Shown one piece after another: positions 8,686 to 16,361 of a DNA stretch of 64,000 nucleotides (its first letter is position 1; each line of letters begins with the position of its first letter). The stretch is from CAZQVA01 sp964596685. Lineage in GTDB: Bacteria > Chlamydiota > Chlamydiia > Chlamydiales > VFKH01. The position numbers and the translations under genes are program-made. Where the stretch lies: the NCBI GenBank assembly GCA_964596685.1, contig CAZQVA010000004.1:37303-101302 (forward strand), read 5' to 3'. Under the pieces are notes generated by a model. It ran no database searches. It saw nothing but the letters and a program-made list of their open reading frames with translations, and was not told the origin of the DNA.

Positions 8686-9399
8686 ATGAAACATCGCCTG
8701 ATAGAAGGACGCCTCGCATATACCTCGCGCAAGCCGGGGATCGAAGGGCAATCGCGCGGTTTTGAAACTTTCATGTTCACGCGCCACACTGACGGCAAGG
8801 TGACATTGCGCGCGCACTGCGAGATTGATGAGCCCGAACCGACGGTCATGCGCGACATCATCTATTCCATCGACGAACATGGGCAGCCGATGGACTTGCA
8901 CGTGCGGTTGACCGTTGGCGATGCCTTCATGGGCAGCGGCTGGCTGCGTTTTGATGGCGAAACGATCGAATGCGAAAGCTATGGCCCCTCAATCGGCCGA
9001 TTGTCGCAGCGGGTAAAAGCGCAGTTGCCGGTCGATGGCTTTGGAACGCATCCGATTGTGGCGGACGGTTACCTCTTGTCCACCAAGCAGTGGGAAGTCG
9101 GTCAGAAGCAGACATTCAACGTCTATCTGCCGTCACCCGACCATCGCGGTGCTACTCCCCCGCAGATCGCCCATGTGCGGATCGATGGCCTGTTTGTCGG
9201 GCGTGAGGAAGTCACGGTGGAAGCGGGCACCTTCGCCGCCCGCCATTTTCAGTTCATTGACGACGGCACCAGCGGGCTGGCTGGCGAGCATCCGCCCTAC
9301 GACCTGTGGATCACCGACGACGAGGACGGAATCTTCCTCAAAGGCGGCGTGGGCGGTTACATGATGACTTGGTATGAACTCGTCGAACTGAAGCGCTGA
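8686..9399 (+). CDS. unknown protein, possibly DUF3108-like beta-rich
   Basis: A 237-residue soluble protein. It has no signal peptide and no clear enzyme motif. The C-terminal third (VTVEAGTFAARHFQF...PPYDLWITDDEDGIFLK...MMTWYELVEL) resembles the end of DUF3108-type beta-barrel proteins, but I would not assign function. ATG 8686 follows AAGGAAAAG; a TTG one codon upstream is an alternative. It is transcribed away from membrane protein A under a shared operator-like palindrome, so it belongs to the regulon. Confidence 0.65.
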   Translation: MKHRLIEGRLAYTSRKPGIEGQSRGFETFMFTRHTDGKVTLRAHCEIDEPEPTVMRDIIYSIDEHGQPMDLHVRLTVGDAFMGSGWLRFDGETIECESYGPSIGRLSQRVKAQLPVDGFGTHPIVADGYLLSTKQWEVGQKQTFNVYLPSPDHRGATPPQIAHVRIDGLFVGREEVTVEAGTFAARHFQFIDDGTSGLAGEHPPYDLWITDDEDGIFLKGGVGGYMMTWYELVELKR

Positions 9400-9405
9400 C
9401 CGGTG

Positions 9406-9431
9406 GATCCGGGCCAGATCAGGCCCGGATC
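9406..9431. terminator. stem-loop between convergent genes
   Basis: GATCCGGGCC (9406-9415) pairs with GGCCCGGATC (9422-9431). It sits between the stop at 9399 and the convergent dehydrogenase stop at 9419, which it overlaps. There is no long T-run. Confidence 0.5.
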
Positions 9432-10432
9432 AGCACTTTACCCATATGCCCACCTCGGTCGAGGTGGGCATATGCTTGCAGCGTCTCGTCAAATGGGAAC
9501 TGACAATCGATCACAGGTTGCAGGCCAGTGACGGCGACGTGCTCCAGCAAATCCGCCAACATGGCCAGGCTGCCAGATGTAATCCCTTTCAGCGTCAGGT
9601 TTCGGGCGATAAGGCCGAACATGTGGGGCGCACTTCCGGATTTTGCGGCCAGCCCCCCGATCAAGGCAATCCGGCCATTGGGCGCGGTCGCTGCCAGAGT
9701 CCGTTCGATTTCCCCCAGTCCGATCGTATCGACGACAATATCTGCGCCGCGCCCGCCGGTTTCTTCCAGCAAGGCCGCGGCCCAGTCCGGACGGCTGCGA
9801 TAGTTGATGAGATACCGCGCGCCCAGTGTGCGGCAATGCTCCAGCTTTTCATCGCTTGACGACGTAATCGCGACTTCAGCGCCGAGCGTGCGCGCGATCT
9901 GTAGCGCCATGATGGCGACACCGCCGGTGCCGGGTACCAGCACCAAGTCGCCCGGTCGTACGCCAGCGAAGGCAACCAGCGCGTGCCAGGCAGTCGTACC
10001 GGCTGCAGCAAGGGTAGCGGCCGATTCGTCGCTCACGCTGTCGGGTACAGCGATCAGGGCTGCGGTTGGCAAACAGATATATTCGGCAAGCCAGCCGTCG
10101 CACGAAACGCCAAGATCCTGAGCGAATGATGCCGGGCTGAACGGCCCGACACGCCACGAGACGAAATGGGGGGCGATCACGCGGCAGCCTGCGGACAGGC
10201 CGAAATCGTCGCCCGCGATCTTCAAGATCGTACCCACGCCATCCGACAAAGGAATACGGTCATGTGGCTTCGGCGGGCCATAGTTCCCGCGCAGCATGAG
10301 CAGGTCGCGGTGGTTGAGGCAGGCCGCATGAACGCGAATCAGCGCTTCGCCCGGTTTCGGTTCCGGAACCGGGCGTTCAACGCAGCGCAGACCTTCAATG
10401 CCCGTTTGTGGGCCAAGTTCCCATGCCCTCAT
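9419..10432 (-). CDS. zinc-type alcohol dehydrogenase / quinone oxidoreductase family
   Basis: A 337-residue medium-chain dehydrogenase. The N-terminal GroES-like half has ACLNHRDLLMLRG; the Rossmann half has LVPGTGGVAIMALQIARTLGA, the nucleotide-binding loop, and ends with GGHMGKVLIRA. Catalytic zinc ligands of classical alcohol dehydrogenases are not obvious, so it is nearer the NAD(P)H quinone oxidoreductase branch. It is the last gene of a six-gene minus-strand operon and overlaps the aldehyde dehydrogenase gene by 4 bases. The pair would oxidise an alcohol side chain to an acid. Confidence 0.85.
   Translation of the reverse strand: MRAWELGPQTGIEGLRCVERPVPEPKPGEALIRVHAACLNHRDLLMLRGNYGPPKPHDRIPLSDGVGTILKIAGDDFGLSAGCRVIAPHFVSWRVGPFSPASFAQDLGVSCDGWLAEYICLPTAALIAVPDSVSDESAATLAAAGTTAWHALVAFAGVRPGDLVLVPGTGGVAIMALQIARTLGAEVAITSSSDEKLEHCRTLGARYLINYRSRPDWAAALLEETGGRGADIVVDTIGLGEIERTLAATAPNGRIALIGGLAAKSGSAPHMFGLIARNLTLKGITSGSLAMLADLLEHVAVTGLQPVIDCQFPFDETLQAYAHLDRGGHMGKVLIRA
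9443..9474. repeat. perfect hairpin inside the 3' end of the dehydrogenase gene
   Basis: CATATGCCCACCTCG (9443-9457) and its exact reverse complement (9460-9474) are separated by only GT. It lies within codons for AYAHLDRGGHM close to the stop. Confidence 0.7.
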
Positions 10433-11865
10433 GCCGTCCCACCTTCTCCATAGGCCGCCAGCGGCAATGGCGTTCCGCGTTGCCGGATGATTGCCTGACG
10501 CCGGAAGAAGCGAAGCAGTCCACTGTCACCCATGCGGCTTGGACCCATGCCTGAAAGTCCGAAACTGGATTTTTCGGTTTCCCAGACGATCGCGGTGAGC
10601 GAGCCGTCGTTCAGTGAAACACCACCGACATTCAGGCGACGCCCGACCGCCTCCGCCTCCTCAAGCGATCCGGCAAAGACGGCGCCTGAAAGGCCAAACT
10701 CGCTATCGTTGGCAAGGGCCACGGCTTCGTCGACCGATCCAAAGACCGTGACCGGCAGAACCGGGCCAAAGCTTTCCTGCGCCATGACCGCCATGTCTGG
10801 CGTAACATCTACCAACACGGTCGGACGGAGGTACTTGCCGCCGCCCAGCGTTTCCACTTGGCCGCCGGTCATCACCTGTGCACCGGCTGCCACGGCCTGA
10901 TCGATGTGCGCTTGCACGATTTCGGCCTGACGGGCGAAGATGAACGGGCCGATATCGCCCCGATTGATATCGGGATAGTTCAATTGCACGGCCGCCGCTT
11001 CGCGAACGAGGGTGGCGATGAACGGCTCCGCGATTTCCCGCGCAACATAAATCCGCTCGATCGACTGGCACGCCTGCCCCGTGTTGACCACCGATGCGCG
11101 CAGCGCGGTCCGGGCGGCGGCTTCGGGATCGGCGCTGGCCAGAACGATGAACGGATCCTTACCGCCCAGTTCAAGGCTGGCCGGGATAAAGGCGCGCGCC
11201 GCAGCTTCACCGACCTTCCGGCCGGTCGCGACCGATCCGGTGAAGGCAATGTAATCGACCAACGGCACCAGCGCGGCGCCGGTGGCGCCATCACCTTCGA
11301 CCAGCGTCAGAACATCGGCCAGTTCGGGCACGTCGGCCAGAGCCGCCATGAATGGCCGGATAAAGCGCGGGGTAACTTCCGATGGCTTTACCAGCACAGC
11401 GCAGCCGGCCATCAGGGCCGGGATCGCGTCGATCAGCGCCAGAATGAGCGGAAAGTTCCACGGCGAGATCACGCCGACCAACTGATATGGTACCAGCCGC
11501 AGGTCGGTTTCGATGGTAGGGTGGCCGGTCTGGAAGCCGCGGGTGCTATGCCGGTTGACCAGTTCGGGGGCATTGTCTGCCCAGCGGTTCAGCATCGCGG
11601 GAATCGAATCGACTTCGGTTCGGGAGATGCCGGCGCGCCCGGTGTCCGCAGTCAGGGCATCGATCAGGGCACCACGGTGGCGGGCGATCGATGCCCCCAG
11701 CTGCTTCAGGATCGCGCCGCGCTGTTCGATCGGGCGAGCCGTCCAGACGGACTGTGCGGCCCGCATCCGTGTGGCAAGTTCGGCCAGGTCATCGGGGGAA
11801 AGCGGGCTGATGGCATAATCCGCCTGCCCCGTGCGAGGGTTGATTACTGCGATTTCGGCCGTCAT
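10429..11865 (-). CDS. aldehyde dehydrogenase (coniferyl-aldehyde-dehydrogenase-like)
   Basis: A 478-residue NAD(P)-dependent aldehyde dehydrogenase. Visible landmarks are VISPWNFPL, the FTGSVATGRKV cofactor loop, the ELGGKDPFIV motif with catalytic Glu, and the nucleophile in NTGQACQSIERIYV, then ESFGPVLPV and FGLSG. The short N-terminus and overall length resemble the CalB-type class. It overlaps the neighbouring genes by 4 bases on each side, so it is co-transcribed with the alcohol dehydrogenase and the PuuE-like hydrolases. Confidence 0.9.
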   Translation of the reverse strand: MTAEIAVINPRTGQADYAISPLSPDDLAELATRMRAAQSVWTARPIEQRGAILKQLGASIARHRGALIDALTADTGRAGISRTEVDSIPAMLNRWADNAPELVNRHSTRGFQTGHPTIETDLRLVPYQLVGVISPWNFPLILALIDAIPALMAGCAVLVKPSEVTPRFIRPFMAALADVPELADVLTLVEGDGATGAALVPLVDYIAFTGSVATGRKVGEAAARAFIPASLELGGKDPFIVLASADPEAAARTALRASVVNTGQACQSIERIYVAREIAEPFIATLVREAAAVQLNYPDINRGDIGPFIFARQAEIVQAHIDQAVAAGAQVMTGGQVETLGGGKYLRPTVLVDVTPDMAVMAQESFGPVLPVTVFGSVDEAVALANDSEFGLSGAVFAGSLEEAEAVGRRLNVGGVSLNDGSLTAIVWETEKSSFGLSGMGPSRMGDSGLLRFFRRQAIIRQRGTPLPLAAYGEGGTA

Positions 11866-12785
11866 TGCTGTGCCTTCCAGGCGTCAAGGATATCCGAACC
11901 GGTAGCGAAGCCCGCAGCGGGAAGCGCCGCCAGACGCTCAACCAGGCGGTCGAAAGCGTCGATGCGATAGGGCAGGCCCATGATGTAGGGTGTAAGATGC
12001 ATCGGCAGCATCCGCCCTCCACCAGTTGCCGCTTCGGCCAGCAACCAGGCTGCTGCGTCTTCGATCTGCAAGGCGTAACTGTCGACCGATTGCTGTTGGA
12101 CGTTGATGATTTGCCGATCGGAAAGTTCGTGATTGAGTGGGATGTTGACGATGCTGCCCGCCGGGGTGGCGAACGTATAAGGCAGTTCGTCGTTCACCCA
12201 GTCGCACATGTACTCAATGCCTGCCTCGGCCAGCAGCTGCGGGGTTTCAAAGCTTTGCGAGCGGGCAATCGACAGCCAGCCGCGCGGGCGCTGCCCGGTC
12301 AGGCTGTGCAGGGTCTCGATGGCCTCGCCAATGATGGCTGCTTCGGCGCCGGCGGGCATGTTGCTGGCGATGGCGGCGTTCATGTCTGTGGCGTGCGCGA
12401 TGATTTCATGGCCGCCAGCAAGGATATCCTCGATCAGTGCCGGATAACGTTGCGCGATGGCGGCGTTACAGGCGACAGAGATCCGCGCGCCAACGGCCTC
12501 GAACGCGTCGAGCAGGCGATATATCCCGATCCGCGTGCCATATTCGCGAGCGGTATAGTGGCGGTAATCGGGATATGCGGTCTGCATGTGACCCGGCGCA
12601 CGGAATGGCATGTCCGACGGAACCATCGGGAAATATTCCAGGCTGATGACCGGCCAGATCAGCAGCAGGCGTTCGCCCGGCCAGCGCAGCGGGGGGCGCG
12701 TGGGCAGAGCGGAATAGGGATAGCTGTCATGGTCCATGCCCCGGCGGCGCATGGAATATTCCAGATAGCTCGGATCGAGCGTCAT
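11862..12785 (-). CDS. polysaccharide-deacetylase-fold hydrolase 1 (PuuE/cyclic-imidase-like)
   Basis: A 307-residue NodB-fold protein of the branch that includes allantoinase PuuE and a cyclic imide hydrolase. It shows LIWPVISLEYF near residue 40, GGHEIIAHATDMN, TGQRPRGWLSIARSQ and a C-terminal PMHLTPYIMGLPYRID strand. The canonical TFDDG carbohydrate motif is absent, which argues for a small amide substrate rather than a polysaccharide. ATG 12785 is chosen because it overlaps the preceding stop (ATGA). It lies directly after a second, diverged copy, which suggests a duplicated or heteromeric enzyme. Confidence 0.8.
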   Translation of the reverse strand: MTLDPSYLEYSMRRRGMDHDSYPYSALPTRPPLRWPGERLLLIWPVISLEYFPMVPSDMPFRAPGHMQTAYPDYRHYTAREYGTRIGIYRLLDAFEAVGARISVACNAAIAQRYPALIEDILAGGHEIIAHATDMNAAIASNMPAGAEAAIIGEAIETLHSLTGQRPRGWLSIARSQSFETPQLLAEAGIEYMCDWVNDELPYTFATPAGSIVNIPLNHELSDRQIINVQQQSVDSYALQIEDAAAWLLAEAATGGGRMLPMHLTPYIMGLPYRIDAFDRLVERLAALPAAGFATGSDILDAWKAQQ

Positions 12786-13675
12786 GCTGCTTCTCCGGTT
12801 TGTGCGCGGTAGCTGTCGACGATTTCTCCGGCACGGGCGATCCAGGCCCGGCCATCGGCCGCGATGTGGCGCAGCACTTCCTCGAACGGGCCGATGCGAT
12901 GAGGCTGGCCAATCAGGTAGCTGTGCAGCGGGATACACATCACCGTGCCCGACTTTTCGCCTTCGCTGGCCAATCGCTCGAACTGCCGAATCAGGGTGTC
13001 GGCATATTCGCGCGGGCTCATATTGTAGACGAAGAAGCCGTAGTGATCGTTGACCTCAAGGCTATAGGGGATTGCCGTCAACCGGCCCGACGCGACGCGA
13101 ATGTCTGTCGGCTGGTCATCGTGGTAGAGGTCACAGGTGTAGTCCAGCCCGTATTCCGCGATCAGGTCCAGCGTGCGCGGGGTGTGGGTAAGCGCGGGCG
13201 CAAGCCAGCCGCGGATCGTCTGGCCCGTGGCGCGCTTCACCGTGGCAATGCTGTCCTCGATGATCGCGCGCTCCTGGGCTTCGTCCATCCCATAGCTGTA
13301 GCGGGTGTTGTAGATGCCATGGCTGAAGAATTCCCAGCCGCGCTGCGCGGCGTCGTCCACCACTTCGGGAATATGGTCGCACAGCGCGACCGACAGGCTG
13401 ACGGATCCGGGGAAGCCGTGTTTGCTCATCACGTCTGCCATGCGCCAGTGGGACACCCGGTTGGCATGATCGCGGTGGCTGTAACCCACGACGTCAGGAT
13501 GCGGGCGCCCCCAGCTTTTGCGATGGGGATTGGCCGGGGGATCCAGTTCGTAAAATTCCAGATTGGGGGCAACCCATACGGCACAGGACTTGCCACCCGG
13601 CCATTCAAGCCGGGGTCGTTCGCGCCAAGGGGCGTAATCATAGAGGCCGGGATCGGAAACCTGCGTGTCGGTCAT
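12782..13675 (-). CDS. polysaccharide-deacetylase-fold hydrolase 2 (PuuE/cyclic-imidase-like)
   Basis: A 297-residue paralogue of the next gene in the operon. Motifs include CAVWVAPNLEFYELD, RGWEFFSHGIYNTRYSYGM, TGQTIRGWLAPALTHTPRTLDL and IPLHSYLIGQPHRIGPFEE. Known relatives hydrolyse ring amides (allantoin, cyclic imides), which fits the adjacent maleamate-amidase-like gene. Its ATG overlaps the cysteine hydrolase stop by one base. Substrate is inferred from context only. Confidence 0.8.
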   Translation of the reverse strand: MTDTQVSDPGLYDYAPWRERPRLEWPGGKSCAVWVAPNLEFYELDPPANPHRKSWGRPHPDVVGYSHRDHANRVSHWRMADVMSKHGFPGSVSLSVALCDHIPEVVDDAAQRGWEFFSHGIYNTRYSYGMDEAQERAIIEDSIATVKRATGQTIRGWLAPALTHTPRTLDLIAEYGLDYTCDLYHDDQPTDIRVASGRLTAIPYSLEVNDHYGFFVYNMSPREYADTLIRQFERLASEGEKSGTVMCIPLHSYLIGQPHRIGPFEEVLRHIAADGRAWIARAGEIVDSYRAQTGEAA

Positions 13676-14355
13676 CAGTAGGCCTCCAGCCAGTCGATCA
13701 CCGCCTGCACTGGTTCGACGTCTGCATATTTCAATTGCAGATCGGTCAGGTTGGCGAAGTGGTAGCTTTCATGCTTGTCGGCAGTCGTCTCGATCGGAAC
13801 GATCGTGCGATAACCGTGACTTAGTGCGTCGACCGCGGTTGCCCGTACACAGCCCGATGTGGATCCACCGGTCACCACAACCGTATCGACCTTGTGCCAC
13901 ACAAGGTAGCTGGCCAGCGGCGTTTCGAAAAAGGCGCTGGGCATGCGCTTGGTGTATTGCAGATCGTCCGGCCCCACTTCGCAGCGCGGATCGAGCAGGT
14001 GGCGGTCTGAGCCATACTTGATGTTCTGCAGCGAATCTTCGGTATCGGTGCGGGTGCCCCAGACACCGGCATCCGCGCTGTCCGCCTTGTACGCGACCTG
14101 GCTCCAGATAACCGGCATGCCCTTGGTGCGCGCCAGCGCGGAGATCCGGTTGATATAGGCAATCTGATCGGGGTCCGTTTCGTAAGCGGTGCGGAACAGA
14201 TCAGTGCGGGTATAAGCCTGCTGCACGTCCACGTTCACGATCGCAAGCTTCTGCCCGAAGCCGAACTTGCGACGCGCGGGGTTGCCGATCACTTCCTCGA
14301 AGATTTCGCGGGCGGTGCGGTTATCGCGGACCATCTTGGTGCCTATCAGGGTCAA
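13675..14355 (-). CDS. isochorismatase-family cysteine hydrolase (maleamate/N-carbamoylsarcosine amidase-like)
   Basis: A 226-residue amidohydrolase. The catalytic triad is visible: Asp43 in AIVNVDVQQ, Lys136 in LQYTKRMPS and Cys169 in TGGSTSGCVRATAVDALSHG. The stretch after the Cys (GYRTIVPIETTADKHE...HFANLTDLQLKYADV) is typical of N-carbamoylsarcosine and maleamate amidases (NicF type). I use TTG 14355 because GGAGG lies seven bases before it; ATG 14334 is the alternative. It is the first gene of the minus-strand operon and faces the alpha/beta hydrolase gene across an operator palindrome. Likely reaction: a (substituted) maleamate to maleate plus ammonia. Confidence 0.85.
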   Translation of the reverse strand: MTLIGTKMVRDNRTAREIFEEVIGNPARRKFGFGQKLAIVNVDVQQAYTRTDLFRTAYETDPDQIAYINRISALARTKGMPVIWSQVAYKADSADAGVWGTRTDTEDSLQNIKYGSDRHLLDPRCEVGPDDLQYTKRMPSAFFETPLASYLVWHKVDTVVVTGGSTSGCVRATAVDALSHGYRTIVPIETTADKHESYHFANLTDLQLKYADVEPVQAVIDWLEAY

Positions 14356-14420
14356 TGGGAGTCCTCCAAACTCGTGCTTGCATCCATTCTGGCCAAGCGT
14401 TACCGGGATGTCGAGCAAAA

Positions 14421-14432
14421 ATGTCCGGACAA
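14421..14432. promoter_or_regulatory. operator palindrome site 2
   Basis: ATGTCCGGACAA, one mismatch from the TTGTCCGGACAA core. It lies between the divergent cysteine hydrolase and alpha/beta hydrolase genes, ending only three bases before the latter's ATG. Confidence 0.6.
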
Positions 14433-14435
14433 CTT

Positions 14436-15827
14436 ATGACCAGCACGATCACACGCCATTACGTCGATATCGATACGGATTCGAGGCGTCGCAGAGTTCA
14501 TTATCGCAAGTGCGGCAATGGCGGGCCCACGCTGCTGATGATCCACCAAAGTCCGCGATCTTCAGCGGAATATGAGCCGTTGATGCGCGAATGGTCGCGC
14601 CAGTTCACTTGCATCGCGCCTGATACGCCCGGCTTTGGGCAATCTGATCGGTTGGCCAAACCCGGCCCGGACATCGATGATTATGCCGATGCGCTGGTCG
14701 AATTCGTCGACACGATGGGAATCGCGGGAACGCTGGCCTATGGCTTTCATTCTGGCGGCATTATTCTGGTGACCGCGCTGCGGCGGCACCCGGATCGGTT
14801 TCGGGCGCTCGCCATTGGTGGCTATGCGATCTGGACGCCAGAGGAAGTTGCCCTGTTCGGCCAGAACTATCTGCCCCATTTCCTGCCGTCGGCCTATGGG
14901 GAGCACCTCACCTGGCTGTGGAATCGGATGCTGGAGCAGACCTGGTTTTTCCCGTGGTTCGATACGCGGCCCCAGACGCGCATGTCCGTTGCCCATGACG
15001 ATCCGGTCCGGGTCCACGGGGGGGTGATCGACATGCTTGATGCGGGCAATGCTTACCGCGACGGATATGGCGCGGTCATCAACGCGCCGCGCGACATTCC
15101 GGCAGCGGATGCCGTGGTGCCGCCGTGCCTGATTACGGCATACAATGGAGATCCGCTTCAGGCGCATATCGACCGGCTGGGGGCGCTGCCGGCCAACTGG
15201 GAGGCCCGCAAGGTGGTGACACCGGCCGACCATCAGATCGCCAGCGCGGAATTTCTGCTGAGCCAGGGCGGCATCACCGCTGCGGAATTTCCGGAAGTCG
15301 ATGATGCAGGTTTCGTGGCGGTGAAGACGGATGCGTTTGACGGTCTGATCCACTGGTCTGGCAAGACTGGTTCAGGGCGGTTGACGATCCACGCCCCCGC
15401 GCGTTCGGTGGCGCAGGTCGACACTTCTGCCTCGCTGGCGATCGACCTGCCGGGGCATGGCCTGTCACACGGGTGGATCGGGGATGCGCCGACCGATTGG
15501 TCCCCCTGGCAGGAAGTGATCGACGTTGCGGCAACCCGACTTAGCGCTACGTCCCTCTCGTTCGAGCCGTTGCCGGTTGGTGAAGGCGATCAGCTGTATC
15601 CCGACCTTTCGCCTGATCGCCACGGCGCATACCTTACGCGGGCATGGAACATCGTTCGGGCCGAACGCTTCTTCGCCCCCTGGTATGTCGCCAGTTCCGA
15701 CACCGCGATTCCCTTTGAGGTCGATGCCGTGTCTCCAGGGGCGCTGGCATCTGCCCATCTTGCCCGCCTTCGGGGCGTATCGGCACGTGCGTGCCATCAG
15801 GCTCGGCAGGCTGCCGACATTCTGTAA
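14436..15827 (+). CDS. alpha/beta hydrolase, long form
   Basis: A 463-residue protein. Residues about 25-280 form an alpha/beta hydrolase: PTLLMIHQSP with the oxyanion region, TPGFGQSD, and AYGFHSGGIILV, where the nucleophile position of the usual G-x-S-x-G is GFHSG. A C-terminal extension of about 180 residues is unusual; it contains LAIDLPGHGLSHGW, like part of a second hydrolase unit. By position it could act like the deformylase NicD or as an esterase or amidase before the maleamate step. No Shine-Dalgarno precedes ATG 14436, and the operator abuts it, so the message may be leaderless or start at ATG 14421. Confidence 0.8.
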   Translation: MTSTITRHYVDIDTDSRRRRVHYRKCGNGGPTLLMIHQSPRSSAEYEPLMREWSRQFTCIAPDTPGFGQSDRLAKPGPDIDDYADALVEFVDTMGIAGTLAYGFHSGGIILVTALRRHPDRFRALAIGGYAIWTPEEVALFGQNYLPHFLPSAYGEHLTWLWNRMLEQTWFFPWFDTRPQTRMSVAHDDPVRVHGGVIDMLDAGNAYRDGYGAVINAPRDIPAADAVVPPCLITAYNGDPLQAHIDRLGALPANWEARKVVTPADHQIASAEFLLSQGGITAAEFPEVDDAGFVAVKTDAFDGLIHWSGKTGSGRLTIHAPARSVAQVDTSASLAIDLPGHGLSHGWIGDAPTDWSPWQEVIDVAATRLSATSLSFEPLPVGEGDQLYPDLSPDRHGAYLTRAWNIVRAERFFAPWYVASSDTAIPFEVDAVSPGALASAHLARLRGVSARACHQARQAADIL

Positions 15828-15845
15828 CCAAGGAGTTCCTCTGTC

Positions 15846-16361
15846 ATGACCGACACACTCGTCGACATTCGTTCGGCCATGCCGCTGCTGGCGCGCCATG
15901 AAGGCGTCTGGGACGGCGTTTACAGCTACTTCAATGCCCGCAACGAAAAAGTGGACGAACACGCCAGCCGCCTGATCTGCCGTTTCCCCGATGGCGGCCC
16001 GTTTCCCTATCATCAGACCAATCATTACACCTGGGCCGACGGACGCCGTGAATCGCGGGATTTCCCGGCGCTTTACCGCGATGGCCGCGTCTGGTGGGAC
16101 AACGACCTGATCAAGGGCTGGGCAGCGGAAGTCCCGCTCGACGAATACAACCGCACCGTCATGCTGTACTGGCAGCGCACGGGCGACCCTTCGCTGTACC
16201 TCTATGAGCAGATCCAGATTTCCGACGACGGTCAGCACCGTTGCCGCACCTGGCACTGGATTCGCAATGGCCAGCTCGAAACGCGCACTGCGATCAACGA
16301 AACGTTCGTGACTCGCGATTGGCGTGCGATCGACGCCGAGATGGAGGCCGCCGCTGTCTGA
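15846..16361 (+). CDS. calycin/lipocalin-like protein (DUF3598-like)
   Basis: A 171-residue soluble protein with the pattern HEGVWDGVYSYFN...DEHASRLICRFP...YHQTNHYTWADGRRE. This resembles DUF3598/CpcS-type calycin barrels, which bind small hydrophobic ligands, including bilins in phycobiliprotein lyases. No catalytic residues are apparent. It lies 18 bases after the alpha/beta hydrolase and overlaps the LeuC-like gene, so it belongs to the citramalate-type operon. A substrate-binding or accessory role is an inference. Confidence 0.6.
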   Translation: MTDTLVDIRSAMPLLARHEGVWDGVYSYFNARNEKVDEHASRLICRFPDGGPFPYHQTNHYTWADGRRESRDFPALYRDGRVWWDNDLIKGWAAEVPLDEYNRTVMLYWQRTGDPSLYLYEQIQISDDGQHRCRTWHWIRNGQLETRTAINETFVTRDWRAIDAEMEAAAV

